In this document: piece after piece, positions 18,201 to 27,521 of the stretch
Layout of the letters: every line of letters begins with the position of its first letter
How positions within the stretch are numbered: position 1 is the first letter of the stretch
Assembly (NCBI RefSeq): GCF_900099685.1
Contig: NZ_FNDW01000005.1
Span: 232,732 to 296,731, forward strand
Source of the DNA: Chryseobacterium taeanense
Lineage (GTDB): Bacteria > Bacteroidota > Bacteroidia > Flavobacteriales > Weeksellaceae
Direction of reading: 5' to 3'
DNA: 64,000 bases
The notes under the pieces: model-generated
Told to the model about the DNA's origin: nothing
Databases searched by the model: none
Seen by the model: the letters and a program-made list of their open reading frames with translations, nothing else
Program-made: the position numbers and the translations under genes

Positions 18201-18719
18201 ACGATTGGCTGGTTCACGGCGATGTATCCTGCAAAAATTGAAATAGCAGACAATAATATCGGAGCGAATATTATTGCCGTAAAAGAACAGCTTTCAAAAA
18301 TTCCTGACTCGGGAATAGGATACGGAATTAATAGATACATGAACCAGTCTCTAAATAACGGAAGAGAATATATACCGGAAATAAGATTCAATTATCTTGG
18401 ACAGTTTGGTCAGGAGCTATCTAATTCTCTGTTTTCTTACTCCGCTATTCAACACGGGATGGAGTCTGATCCGGATAACAGAATGACAGCCAAAATAGAG
18501 ATTAATATGTTCGTCATCAAAGGGAAGTTCTGCACAGAGATTATCTATAATTCAATGCAGTACCATAAAAAAACAATGTCATGGCTTCTGAGTTCATTCT
18601 TTAAAAATATCATTAACATAATAGAGTACGTCAAAACTGAAAACAATGTCTATTTAACTCCGTCAGATTTCGATTCTGTAGAGTTAGATCAACAGGAACT
18701 AAACTCTCTGTTTTTCTAG
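12279..18719 (+). CDS. Lipopeptide-initiating NRPS: FAAL-T-C-A(Asn)-T-E
   Basis: This 2146-aa protein starts the assembly line. Residues 1-590 are a fatty acyl-AMP ligase-like domain (QFSSGSTGNPKGVML, then SWMPLTHDMGLIGFH), so a fatty acid is activated and loaded on the first carrier (GGNSLKA, about 608). A condensation domain follows (HHIISDG, about 788). The adenylation domain (YTSGTTGKPKG, about 1255) has pocket residues I read as DLTKIGEVGK, one change from the classical Asn code DLTKLGEVGK. The second carrier has GGDSIKA (about 1645). The C-terminal domain is an epimerase (HHLVMDGFSWRVLLEDL, about 1824; NYLGQFG), so the first residue should become D-Asn. The next protein begins with a condensation domain of the type that accepts D-donors. 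The start is the first ATG of the frame; 220 nt precede it. Confidence 0.93.
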   Translation: MLSERILPNIKTLIQLLEIRKKSYSLGITCIEGGDEENFLSYHELYDQALKALHYLQSKGLKPGSELVFQIDNNQIFVTVFWACILGGIYPVPLTVGTNEDHKNKLLNIWPVLNDPFLIISEHNFKKSDLLSKTDILGDIEEKIVYQENIMSSEDFGSVHNVEEDDIAFIQFSSGSTGNPKGVMLTHKNLITNVRAISEASGYSDADKMISWMPLTHDMGLIGFHINPLFIGMSQYLIPTNVFVRRPSLWLQKADEHQCTILCSPNFGYNYTLKHFNRDNDTLDLSSVRLIYNGAEPVSINIIQEFLEVFCQYGLDENAIRPVYGLAEASLAVSIPDMNDKITYFSFSRDHLNFGDKVVITQENENSLSFVNVGKAINYCQVRITDEYNNPVDEEIIGEIQIKGDNVTGGYYNNVSETENIITSDKWARTGDLGFIKNGSLYVTGRMKDIIFINGQNYYPHDIERVAEAVESIELNKIVAVGHYNETAQKEEIITFVFHRGNLENFIPIAKELKSKINIEMGIDIDRVIPVKDIPRTTSGKLQRFKLLNDFKKGKFEEIQNRFAEVISKIKTEEKEEPANETEQYILDIWKKILKQESLGVTDKFFESGGNSLKAAELSMILFKELQAELPISTLYTYQTVKELAAIIQKLEKKAYISIPKIESELYPLASTQKRLYYAWEMDQQSTAYNTPLALKIKGNIDILKLNKAVGQIIKKHDALRITFENHSEPAFKINEIIIPEIVQHDNVSLEINSLLRDSVRPFDLINGPLFRIEIFKDETETILFLDFHHIISDGLSIYNFLNELMIAYDGKEPEQYSVGYGDFSYWEKDYLKSDTLNEQKEFWMKELEGELPVLDFPLDFPRPSLLDYNGQRLEFVIDKKKSDQLKKIALEHKCTLHVLLFSIYNILVAKYTGKQDIIVGIPVAGRKHPDLQTTQGMFVNNLAVINTIDPAETLESFLKKVNSKVEKVLLNQEYPFSSLLEELDYQRDSSRNPIFDTMFVYQNMGFPDYTPNDFSFSRYFFDSGTSKFDISMEVFDYEESLKYYIEYATHLFRKETILEFQKHFEILTNKIISDSQCRLQDIILLSEEDYKQHIIDFNDTKLAYPKQKTVVDYIEEQAQNKPDKIALRFENQNINYSELNTKADQLSCLLDYKGIKEGDIIGILMKRSPEFIISMLAILKSGATFLPLDSDLPEDRLHFILQNSGSVMVITDQNHKILIPDDIQTLIYEEAICHQNEIKKNKKLYNSESTAYVIYTSGTTGKPKGVMISQKSLLNYTLWAAEKYINEREVSFPFFTSVSFDLTITSLFTPLITGNTVIVYQEDPHNMLIEKVIFENQSDIIKLTPSHLKIVDQLDLKSLNEISVKTFIVGGEELEQSLAQRISTKFGSKIEIYNEYGPTEATVGCMIYQFNPQDSYMTVPIGVPIYNTQIYLLDEYLKPVPAGVKGDLYIAGDGLAQGYLNNEALTQERFIDNPFVESTKMYRSGDTARRLSDNMLEYINRTDNQVKINGYRVELLEIENSIKQNTQIKHVVVICNNTNGGSKKLEAYYLSPSDLHIDSQALKNILSAVLPHYMIPAVFVAVDEIPLTKNGKVDHSKLIQLGSAKAVVNKTIPANKMQEICAEIWMQLFNEENISITDNFYELGGDSIKAVQISSRLLERGIVLKAKDILQYPTIELSSSYAKVQESETQYEQGLVVGKKGFTSIESWFFENKFENPNYFNQSLVLTVKKDVTISYLRLAFEKLIQHHDGLRLKYNADENILFVDEYHADSFSLSEYSAQSQKEFESFAAQMKNSLNLSNGLLIKAGIIYQEGKDPLLLITAHHLVMDGFSWRVLLEDLFTSYSAIEEGREIALPKKTISLIEWKKEIDYYSKLQNSQLQEEYWRNTESSNTKLPQDFAEENIFIRDANKISEELSEEKTDFLLKVQNAYKVDVNTVVITALTLSLKEWTGKNDFVIELENHGRHLENADASRTIGWFTAMYPAKIEIADNNIGANIIAVKEQLSKIPDSGIGYGINRYMNQSLNNGREYIPEIRFNYLGQFGQELSNSLFSYSAIQHGMESDPDNRMTAKIEINMFVIKGKFCTEIIYNSMQYHKKTMSWLLSSFFKNIINIIEYVKTENNVYLTPSDFDSVELDQQELNSLFF

Positions 18720-18770
18720 GACTTATCTATTTATCATATACAATATTATTAACATCATAAAATACAAAAT

Positions 18771-19727
18771 ATGAATCTTCAAGATTTGCAATTAGTTGGA
18801 AATAAAAAAATGTTATTCGAAGTAAAAGATAACAACAGTGATTATTTCAAATGGTTATATGAGAATAAATCAGCAATTGATGATTTTATCTCTAAAGAAG
18901 GCGCACTACTTCTACGTGGTCTTCCTGTACAAAATGACGGAGAATTTGCTAAAATTTTAGAGATTCTTTTTGGTGAAGATCTTGTGAATTATACCTATAG
19001 ATCGACCCCAAGAAAACAGATTAACAATAATAATGTTTATACAGCTACAGAATATCATGCATCGGAAATTATTCCTCAACATAATGAAAATGCTTATTCT
19101 AATAAGTGGCCTATGAGAATAGGATTCTTGTGTGTAACTCCTGCTTCCAAAATGGGCAATACTCCTATTTCAGACAGCCGTGTTGCTTATCAGCAAATTC
19201 CTTTGGAAATCCGTGAAGAGTTTGAAGCAAAAAAAATCATGTATGTAAGAAACTACTCTGAAATAGATTTGCCTTGGGAAGAAGTATTTCAGACAGATAA
19301 TGAAAAAGAGGTTGAAAAGTTCTGTACAGATAATGATATTATGTACGAATGGACAGATAACGGGTTAAGAACAAAGCAGATTAACCAGGCAACTATGATA
19401 CATCCTGTTACAAAAGAGAAAATATGGTTTAATCAGGCTCATCTTTTTCATTCCAGCAGTTTAGGAAAGGAAGTTGAAGAAAGTCTGATAGATCTTATAG
19501 GTGAAGAAAATCTTCCCAGAAATACATTCTTCGGTGACGGAACTCCTATTAATTTAGAATATCTGGATATTATCCGCGATGTTTTTGAGAAAACCAAATT
19601 TTCTTTCGATTGGCAGAAAAATGACGTTTTACTGTTGGATAATATGCTATATACCCATGGAAGAGACCCTTATGAAGGAGAAAGAAAAGTCTTGGTAGGA
19701 ATGGCAAGACCATTTCAGGAAAATTAA
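18771..19727 (+). CDS. Fe(II)/2-oxoglutarate dioxygenase of the SyrP/AsnO type
   Basis: This 318-aa enzyme belongs to the TauD/clavaminate-synthase-like family of non-haem iron hydroxylases. The metal ligands appear to be H104-x-E106 (IIPQHNENAYSNKWP) and His296 (LLLDNMLYTHGRDP), with Arg305 (GERKVLVGMA) placed to bind 2-oxoglutarate. An HxE instead of HxD triad is seen in AsnO and VioC, which hydroxylate amino acids at C3, and the HGRDPYEGxRKVLV pattern is typical of SyrP-like enzymes in NRPS clusters. It sits 51 nt after the first NRPS gene, in the operon. With four Asn-type modules nearby, beta-hydroxylation of Asn (free or carrier-bound) is my best guess. Asp or another residue is possible. 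Confidence 0.85.
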   Translation: MNLQDLQLVGNKKMLFEVKDNNSDYFKWLYENKSAIDDFISKEGALLLRGLPVQNDGEFAKILEILFGEDLVNYTYRSTPRKQINNNNVYTATEYHASEIIPQHNENAYSNKWPMRIGFLCVTPASKMGNTPISDSRVAYQQIPLEIREEFEAKKIMYVRNYSEIDLPWEEVFQTDNEKEVEKFCTDNDIMYEWTDNGLRTKQINQATMIHPVTKEKIWFNQAHLFHSSSLGKEVEESLIDLIGEENLPRNTFFGDGTPINLEYLDIIRDVFEKTKFSFDWQKNDVLLLDNMLYTHGRDPYEGERKVLVGMARPFQEN

Positions 19728-19817
19728 TTATATCCTCTGTATTCAAAGACAGATCTTGAAATCTGTTATACATAAACTAATATCATCATATCTCATCTAT
19801 TGCTAAAAAATACTCAG

Positions 19818-22800
19818 ATGGACACTAAGCTAGACAAAAGGAATGTACAGGATATTTTTGAACTGAGTATGGTTCAAAAGGGAATGCTGTTCCATTATCT
19901 TAACGAAGATAATAATATATATAATGCACAATTAAGCCTTAAAATAGAAGGAATATTAGAAGTTGATATTCTAAGGACAGCTTTTAATACTCTTCAATCT
20001 AATAATGAGGTTTTAAGATCTGTTTTCAAATGGGAAGGACTTAGTAAGCCTTTGCAGATTGTACTTCATGAGTCTCCTGTAAATTTTATTTATCATGACA
20101 TCTCTTCTAAAAGTGATAGCGAAATATTACAGCTTGTCTCAGAATATGCTCAAAATGACTTTAATAAAAGATTTTCTTTGTCAGAAGTTCCGTTTAGAAT
20201 CAGCATTATAAAGACAGATAATACATCTTTTACACTTTTTATCACTCATCATCATATATTATATGACGGATGGAGTACGGGAATTCTTTTGAAAGAATTA
20301 TTTGGTTATTACCAATATTTGCTGGAATCCGGCCCCAATCCTAAACTTTTAGTAAAGCCAGGGTATAAAGAATATATTAATGGCTTAACGAAGAAGGAAA
20401 ATGCAGAAAGCGAAGAATCATATTGGAAAAATTATCTTAATGATTTTGAACTGCAATCTGTTTCTGTAAGCAGCCATAATAACGCTTCTGAAAATATAGT
20501 TACCAAAATAACTTCTTTGCTGGATGCTAAATCTCTTGAAGAGTTCTCTGTAAAATATCAGGTAACAAAAGCAGCAATTGTATATGCAGCTTTGGGAATT
20601 CTTCTTCAGAAACTAAAAGGAGAATCGGATGTTGTAATCGGAACAACCGTTTCAGATCGTGACTCCTCTGTAACAGGTTCTGAAAATATAATAGGGAATT
20701 TTATCAATACCGTTCCGTTAAGAGTTATTTCTGAAGAAGCTGAATCTTTTTTAGATATAGTAAGAAAGATACATTCTGATATTATCAATAGAAGTCAGTA
20801 TAAAACTTCATACTATGAGGTGAAAAAGATCATGAAGCTTAAAGCATCCGAAGAGTTGTTTGATACTTTGGTGGTTGTAGAAAATTATCCCATAGATGAA
20901 GAAGCCATTAATTCTCATAATGCGTTTTCCGTAAAGTTGAATTCCGTACATGAAAATACGGGAATTCCAATGGTTGTTACTGTTTTTTTTAAAGAACAGC
21001 TGGAAATAGAAGTTATTTATCAAAATCATATGGTTGATAAAAATTACGCTGAAACATTTTTGGATCATATTCCTGCTTTTTTAAAGACACTTATTGCGAA
21101 TCCTGATCATTCTTCAGACCGTCTCTCGTTTCTTTCTGAAACTGAAAAAGAGAAAATACTGATTGATTTTAATAATACAGCTACTAATTTTAAAACTGAA
21201 GAAACGATATTGTCGCGTTTTGAAAAAATAGTTAGTACTCATCCTGAAAAAATTGCGGTTATATGTGGAAATGAATCTATCTCGTATAAACTTTTGGATG
21301 AAGAATCCAATAAAATAGCTGCCTATCTTCGACAAAAGAAAGGAGTGAAGAAAGGAGATCTTGTTGGACTTTTACTAAACAGAGATCGAAATATCATATC
21401 CGTAATTCTTGGAGTTTTAAAAGCAGGGGCGTGTTATGTTCCTATAGATCCGGCTTATCCATCAGACAGAATTCAATACATTATAGAAAGTAGCAATTTA
21501 TCCGCAACGATAGCACATAATAAATCTGAAACTGTTCAGAATGCCATTCTGATCGAGGAGATTTTTAATGAAAACGAAATATTACCTTTATCTTCAGAGG
21601 TTGAACAGGATGATCTTGCTTATATTATATTCACATCGGGTTCTACAGGCAATCCGAAAGGAGTAATGATTTCTCACGGTGCACTGATGAATTACATCGG
21701 TTGGGCGTCAGAAAAATATGTTGGAAATGATACGACTGCATTCCCGCTATATTCTTCTATTTCTTTTGATCTTACGATAACCTCAATATTTACTCCTTTA
21801 GTTACAGGAAATACTATTGTTGTCTATGAAGATGATGATTCTGTTACTTTGATTGAAAAAGTTTTAAAAGACAATCAGGTAGACATCATAAAACTTACTC
21901 CTTCACATCTGAGAATTATCAATGATAACGGATTGCTTGAAAAATATGAAAGCAAACTGAAAAAAATGATTGTAGGAGGAGAAGATCTTGATTACAATCT
22001 TGCGCAGGATATCTGGAATAAATTTAACGGAAAGCTTACAATCTATAACGAATATGGTCCTACAGAAGCTACAGTTGGATGTATGATATATACTTTTGAT
22101 CCTTCTTGCAAATTCCACTCTGTACCATTAGGAAAGCCTATTTCCAATACTCAGATCTATATCCTTGATAAATATCTGAATCCTGTTGCTTTCGGAGTAA
22201 AAGGAGAAATATATATAGCCGGAGATAGTTTGGCTAATGGATATTTAGGCAGAGAAGACCTTACCGCCGAAAGATTTTGCAGTAATCCATTCATACATGA
22301 TAAAAAAATGTATAAAACCGGAGATTATGCAATACGACAAAAAGACGGAAACATTATCTTCTCGGGAAGAATTGATGAGCAGGTGAAAATTTCAGGTTTT
22401 AGAATAGAACTGAAAGAAATAGAGCATCAGTTAAATAGCCATATTGATATTACCGGAAGTGTTGTAACAGTAAAACAAAAAAACGGAAGCAAATTCTTAG
22501 CAGGATATTATATTGCTGATAATGAAATTGATTCTTTATCATTAAGAAACTATGTATCCGGTAAGTTACCGCAATATATGGTGCCATCTTATTATGTGAA
22601 AATTGATGCATTTCCATTGTCTGCCAACGGAAAGCTTAATCTAAAAGCTTTACCTGATCCGGAAATTAAGATCAATGAACAATACGAAGAACCAAATACA
22701 AAGGAAGAATATCTTTTGGCAGAGCATTTTGCAAATGTTCTTGGTCTTTCAAAAGTAGGAATTACAGATAATTACTTTTCTATCGGCGGAGATTCAATCA

Positions 22801-25800
22801 AATCTATACAAATTAGCTCCAGAATGCGTAATGCGGGTTACCAGGTATCTGTTCAGGATATTTTCAAAAATCCGACGATTAAACAATTAGCATTAAAAAT
22901 AAAACCTCTGGTTATTCATACAGGTCAGATGGTGATAGAAGGAAAAATAGAGCCAACTCCTATACAGAAATGGTTTTTTGAAAACTCAAATGTAGACCGT
23001 CATCACTTCAATCAGTCTGCAATGTTACATTTTAATACCGGAATTTCCTCAGAATCAGTAAAGAGAATATTCGCTAAAATCATTGAGCATCATGATGCAT
23101 TGCGTATAATATTTACAAATGAGGAAGGAGAGATAACTTCTTATAATAAAGGACTAGTTTTTCCTGTTTCGTTGGAAGAACATTATATTGATGAATATGA
23201 AACTGATCTGTTATCTGATCTTAGCAACAGAATTCAGGCAGCGATCAGTTTGGAGAATGGACCGTTAATCAAATTGGGCTTATTTCATAGCAGCGGAAGC
23301 AGCAGATTGTTGATTGTTATTCACCATCTTGTTGTTGATGGTATTTCCTGGAGAATACTTCTTGAAGATGTTAAGAACTTATATGATCAGGATATCCAGG
23401 GAAAAAATTTAGCTCTTCCTTTAAAAACCGATTCATTTAAAGACTGGTCTGAAAAACTCACTGATTATTCTAAAGGAAAATCATTTGAAAATTCAGTTTC
23501 TTACTGGGATTCTACATTTGCTCATAATGCGGTCGTTTCATTAAAGAGAGATCATGAAAATGAAGAAAATAGATTCTCTGATCAACAGGAAAAATCATTT
23601 AGATTAAATAAAAACTACACTGGAAAACTACAGGGAGAAGTTCATGAAAGATTCGGTACGCAGATTAATGATATTCTTTTAACCTCATTAATACTTAGTT
23701 TTCAGGAAACTTTCGGCATAGATGGTATTGCTTTGGATCTGGAAGGTCATGGTAGAGAAGAATTTATCAAAAATGTTAATATTAACAGAACTGTAGGTTG
23801 GTTTACCTCAATATATCCTGTTTTTTTAAATTATAAAGGAAATTTAAGAGATACGATCAGACACGTAAAAGAGACACTGAGAAATATTCCAAATAATGGA
23901 GCAGATTATCTTCTTTATAAATACAACAGTAAAAATAATTCCTCAGATAAAGCAAACAATATCCCTTTAAGCTTTAATTATTTAGGAGAATTTGAAACTG
24001 AAAACCAATCATTCTTAATTGTAAATGAAGGAAAAGGTGAAGATGTTTCTCCAAAAATGATTCAGCATTACGACTGGAATGTTATTGGAATGATTACTGA
24101 CGGATTTTTGCAGATTAGTTTAAGATACAGCAATAAACAATACGAAGCTTCTACAATAGATCGTTTTATTGAGGTCTATCACCAAAATCTTCAGAATCTT
24201 ATTGATTATTGTATTGAATATCCTGTGAACGAAATGACTCCTTCCGATCTGATCTTTAAAGAAATATCTCAAGCAAAGTTAGACGAATTCCAGAAGAATT
24301 ACCAGATTGAAGACATTTATCCGCTTTCTTCTATGCAGGAAGGTATGTTATTTCATTCAGTCTTGGGATCTGATCATTCGGCTTATTTGGAACAGAAAGT
24401 TCTGAGTCTTCAGGGAAATGTGAAGCCGGATGCAGTAGAAAAAAGTATGAATGAACTTTTGAAAAGATATGATCTTTTCAGAGCTGTGTTTCATCATCAA
24501 GGGTTGGAAAGACCTGTTCAGATTATTCTGAATGAAAGATTGGTAAAGTTTACATTTAAAGATATTAGACAGGAGTGTTTTGAGGAAACAGAAACTGAAG
24601 TAATAGAGTGGTACAGGAATCAGGATGCATCAGAACCTTTTGATCTTCAGAAAGATGTTCTTATGCGCATAATGCTTCTGCAGACGGGAGAAGAAAGATT
24701 TGTGCTTATCTGGTCTCATCATCATATTCTTATGGATGGGTGGTGTACAAGCATTATCTGGAATGATTTCAAGTCACTTTATATAAATAATATCAATGAC
24801 GAAAAAGTTGTTTTAACACCCGCAAAAAGGTATTCAGATTATCTTCAATGGATGGAAAGCCTGGATCAGCAACCTTCCGCAGAATATTGGAAAAATTATC
24901 TGAATGGATATACTATTCCGGCAAAAATTCCGGAAAAGAGCGCTTATTCTTCACAGAAAGAAATGTCGGGCTTATTGTCAGAAGAATTTACAATAGAGAA
25001 GGACGTATTTCAAAAATTGAAAAATATCTCCGAATCACATCAGATCACCCTTAACACAATTATTCAGACAGCTTGGGGAATGGTGTTAAGCAGATATAAC
25101 AATACCAATGATGTAATCTTTGGTTCTGTATTATCGGGGAGAAGTTCTGAAGTAGACGGAATTGAGCACATGGTCGGGCTATTCATCAATACTGTACCTG
25201 TAAGATTAAAATATGAAAGTGAAGAACCTCTTCTTGAAATATTAAAGAGAGCTCAGGAAGATGCCTTGAAAATCAATGAACACCAATATTTTTCATTATC
25301 AGATATTCAGGGACTTAGTGAGCTTGGAAACAGGTTGTTTGATCATATCATGATTTTTGAAAATTATCCGATCTCTGATAAACTGGTTATTCCTGAAGAT
25401 AAGGAAACTGTCGGTTTCACAGTCGAAGATATTCAGGTTTATGAAAAGACCAACTATGATTTGGTTATACTTATTATTCCGGGAGATAATATCAGAATTC
25501 AGGCAGATTATAATCCGGGCAAATATTCTCGTAAGATGATTGTGCAAATGATGGATCATTTGAAAAATACAATAAATTCAATACTTGAAGACTGTACTAT
25601 TCCTTCGAAAGAACTGAATTTTATCAGCGAAACAGAAAGCATAAAGCTTCTGAATCAATTTAATAAAAAAGAAGTAACATATCCTTCGGATAAAACCATT
25701 ATCGATTTATTTGAAGAGCAGGTTTTACGTACACCGGATGTTGTAGCGGTACAATGTGAGGATCAGCAAATTACTTATTCTCAATTACATAAAAGAAGTT

Positions 25801-27515
25801 CGGAAATTGCACTTGTACTAAGAGAAAGAGGAACAGGAAGAGACAGCATCGTAGGATTGCTTATGCATAAAAATATTGATACGGTGATAGGTATGTTGGC
25901 TATTTTAAAGGCAGGCGGAGCTTATCTTCCGATAGATATAAATTATCCTGAAGCAAGAAAAGATTATATTATTGAAAACAGCGGCCTAAAGATTATTCTT
26001 ACAACATCTGAGTTGCAGCCGATGAGAAAAGACAATATACAATCTGTACTCATTGATGATATACCTTCTTCAGAAAGCCTACCTGAAATTTCTTACATAA
26101 ATACACCTACAGATCTTTGTTATGTAATTTATACATCAGGAACTACAGGAAATCCGAAAGGAGTGATGATCGAGCATAAAAATGTCGTGAGATTATTGTT
26201 TAATAATGATTTTCAGTATAGTTTCTCTGCCAGTGATGTCTGGACAATGTTTCATAGCCATTGCTTTGATGTCAGTGTCTGGGAAATGTACGGAGCTTTA
26301 TTATATGGCGCAAAGCTGATTATCATTCCGCCAATGTTGGCAAAAGATACCAAAGCGTTCCTACATCTTTTGAATGAAGAAAAAGTAAGCGTACTCAGCC
26401 AGACTCCAAGCGCATTTTATAATCTTATACTTGCTGATTCGGGACACTGTTACGGTGAAAGCATCCGTTATGTTATTCTGGCCGGTGAATCCGTAAGTCC
26501 TATAAAACTTAAAGAATGGACTTCGAAATATCCTGATGTAAAGATCATAAATATGTACGGGATTACAGAAACTACAGTACATAATACCTATAAGGAGCTT
26601 GGTACTTTTGAAGTTGAGAATAACATAGCAAACATAGGAACTCCTATTCCCACACTTTCCATGATTCTTTTAGATGAAAATAAAAAACTGGTTCCTAATG
26701 GAGTGGAAGGAGAAATATATGTAGGTGGTCAAGGTGTAGCAAGAGGATATCTTAATAATGAAGAGCTTACGAGTCAAAGATTTATAGCTCATCCTTATTC
26801 ACCGTCGGAAAGATTGTACAGATCAGGTGATTTAGCGGTAGTAAATGAAATAGGCGAGCTGGAATACAAAACAAGAATGGATCATCAGGTTCAGTTAAGA
26901 GGATTCAGGGTTGAACTTGAAGAAATACAATATCAGTTGTTACAGTTTGAAGGAATAAAAGAGGTAAATGTTCTGGCAAAAGAAATTAATGGAGAAGCCT
27001 GTCTGATAGCTTATTATATAAGTTCTGAAGCAATTGAGACAGCCTTGCTAAGAAAATATCTGCTAAACAGATTGCCGGATTATATGGTGCCAAGTTATTT
27101 CATAGCTATGGAAAGCTTTCCTCTCACCTCAAATGGAAAACTCGATAAAAGGGCATTGCCTGAACCTCAGCTTGAAAGTGTGGAAATATCTGCACGACCA
27201 ACAAACCAGATACAGAAAGAACTGATTGCGATCTGGGCAGAAATGTTCATGATCAGTGAAGATAAAATAGGAATTAATACAAATTTCTTTGAAATAGGCG
27301 GAAACTCGCTTAAGCTTATGAAAATGGTAGATAAAATTAATCAGCATTTTAATACTGATATAACGGTTGCAAAAGTATTTGCATATCCTGTCATCTCATC
27401 ACTTTCAGTATTCTTGAGTGACGACAATAATAAAGAATCTGAAGAAGCAGATATGCAGCTTGATACAGATTTGGAACAAATGAATGATACAATGAACCTT
27501 TTAAACCTGATTTAA
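19818..27515 (+). CDS. NRPS: C-A(Asn)-T-E-C-A(?)-T
   Basis: This is a two-module protein of about 2565 aa. I prefer the ATG at 19818 to the in-frame TTG at 19800. It opens with a condensation domain of the D-donor type (MVQKGMLFH; HHHILYDGWS, about 144), matching the epimerase that ends the previous protein. The first adenylation domain reads DLTKIGEVGK, predicting Asn. Its carrier is GGDSIKS (about 989), and an epimerase follows (HHLVVDGISWRILLEDV, about 1168). The second module has a D-donor condensation domain (SMQEGMLFH; HHHILMDGWC, about 1633) and an adenylation domain with code near DVWSIAMVHK (FDVSVWEM, NMYGITETTVHN), which I cannot assign; the MVHK end is shared with Thr-type codes. 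It ends with a carrier (GGNSLKL, about 2494). Confidence 0.92.
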   Translation: MDTKLDKRNVQDIFELSMVQKGMLFHYLNEDNNIYNAQLSLKIEGILEVDILRTAFNTLQSNNEVLRSVFKWEGLSKPLQIVLHESPVNFIYHDISSKSDSEILQLVSEYAQNDFNKRFSLSEVPFRISIIKTDNTSFTLFITHHHILYDGWSTGILLKELFGYYQYLLESGPNPKLLVKPGYKEYINGLTKKENAESEESYWKNYLNDFELQSVSVSSHNNASENIVTKITSLLDAKSLEEFSVKYQVTKAAIVYAALGILLQKLKGESDVVIGTTVSDRDSSVTGSENIIGNFINTVPLRVISEEAESFLDIVRKIHSDIINRSQYKTSYYEVKKIMKLKASEELFDTLVVVENYPIDEEAINSHNAFSVKLNSVHENTGIPMVVTVFFKEQLEIEVIYQNHMVDKNYAETFLDHIPAFLKTLIANPDHSSDRLSFLSETEKEKILIDFNNTATNFKTEETILSRFEKIVSTHPEKIAVICGNESISYKLLDEESNKIAAYLRQKKGVKKGDLVGLLLNRDRNIISVILGVLKAGACYVPIDPAYPSDRIQYIIESSNLSATIAHNKSETVQNAILIEEIFNENEILPLSSEVEQDDLAYIIFTSGSTGNPKGVMISHGALMNYIGWASEKYVGNDTTAFPLYSSISFDLTITSIFTPLVTGNTIVVYEDDDSVTLIEKVLKDNQVDIIKLTPSHLRIINDNGLLEKYESKLKKMIVGGEDLDYNLAQDIWNKFNGKLTIYNEYGPTEATVGCMIYTFDPSCKFHSVPLGKPISNTQIYILDKYLNPVAFGVKGEIYIAGDSLANGYLGREDLTAERFCSNPFIHDKKMYKTGDYAIRQKDGNIIFSGRIDEQVKISGFRIELKEIEHQLNSHIDITGSVVTVKQKNGSKFLAGYYIADNEIDSLSLRNYVSGKLPQYMVPSYYVKIDAFPLSANGKLNLKALPDPEIKINEQYEEPNTKEEYLLAEHFANVLGLSKVGITDNYFSIGGDSIKSIQISSRMRNAGYQVSVQDIFKNPTIKQLALKIKPLVIHTGQMVIEGKIEPTPIQKWFFENSNVDRHHFNQSAMLHFNTGISSESVKRIFAKIIEHHDALRIIFTNEEGEITSYNKGLVFPVSLEEHYIDEYETDLLSDLSNRIQAAISLENGPLIKLGLFHSSGSSRLLIVIHHLVVDGISWRILLEDVKNLYDQDIQGKNLALPLKTDSFKDWSEKLTDYSKGKSFENSVSYWDSTFAHNAVVSLKRDHENEENRFSDQQEKSFRLNKNYTGKLQGEVHERFGTQINDILLTSLILSFQETFGIDGIALDLEGHGREEFIKNVNINRTVGWFTSIYPVFLNYKGNLRDTIRHVKETLRNIPNNGADYLLYKYNSKNNSSDKANNIPLSFNYLGEFETENQSFLIVNEGKGEDVSPKMIQHYDWNVIGMITDGFLQISLRYSNKQYEASTIDRFIEVYHQNLQNLIDYCIEYPVNEMTPSDLIFKEISQAKLDEFQKNYQIEDIYPLSSMQEGMLFHSVLGSDHSAYLEQKVLSLQGNVKPDAVEKSMNELLKRYDLFRAVFHHQGLERPVQIILNERLVKFTFKDIRQECFEETETEVIEWYRNQDASEPFDLQKDVLMRIMLLQTGEERFVLIWSHHHILMDGWCTSIIWNDFKSLYINNINDEKVVLTPAKRYSDYLQWMESLDQQPSAEYWKNYLNGYTIPAKIPEKSAYSSQKEMSGLLSEEFTIEKDVFQKLKNISESHQITLNTIIQTAWGMVLSRYNNTNDVIFGSVLSGRSSEVDGIEHMVGLFINTVPVRLKYESEEPLLEILKRAQEDALKINEHQYFSLSDIQGLSELGNRLFDHIMIFENYPISDKLVIPEDKETVGFTVEDIQVYEKTNYDLVILIIPGDNIRIQADYNPGKYSRKMIVQMMDHLKNTINSILEDCTIPSKELNFISETESIKLLNQFNKKEVTYPSDKTIIDLFEEQVLRTPDVVAVQCEDQQITYSQLHKRSSEIALVLRERGTGRDSIVGLLMHKNIDTVIGMLAILKAGGAYLPIDINYPEARKDYIIENSGLKIILTTSELQPMRKDNIQSVLIDDIPSSESLPEISYINTPTDLCYVIYTSGTTGNPKGVMIEHKNVVRLLFNNDFQYSFSASDVWTMFHSHCFDVSVWEMYGALLYGAKLIIIPPMLAKDTKAFLHLLNEEKVSVLSQTPSAFYNLILADSGHCYGESIRYVILAGESVSPIKLKEWTSKYPDVKIINMYGITETTVHNTYKELGTFEVENNIANIGTPIPTLSMILLDENKKLVPNGVEGEIYVGGQGVARGYLNNEELTSQRFIAHPYSPSERLYRSGDLAVVNEIGELEYKTRMDHQVQLRGFRVELEEIQYQLLQFEGIKEVNVLAKEINGEACLIAYYISSEAIETALLRKYLLNRLPDYMVPSYFIAMESFPLTSNGKLDKRALPEPQLESVEISARPTNQIQKELIAIWAEMFMISEDKIGINTNFFEIGGNSLKLMKMVDKINQHFNTDITVAKVFAYPVISSLSVFLSDDNNKESEEADMQLDTDLEQMNDTMNLLNLI

Positions 27516-27521
27516 TTGGAA

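Noticed and set aside
19749..19766. Inverted repeat ACAGAT-N6-ATCTGT between the dioxygenase and NRPS genes
   Set aside because: The stem is only 6 bp, AT-rich and lacks a T-run, so neither a terminator nor an operator is supported.
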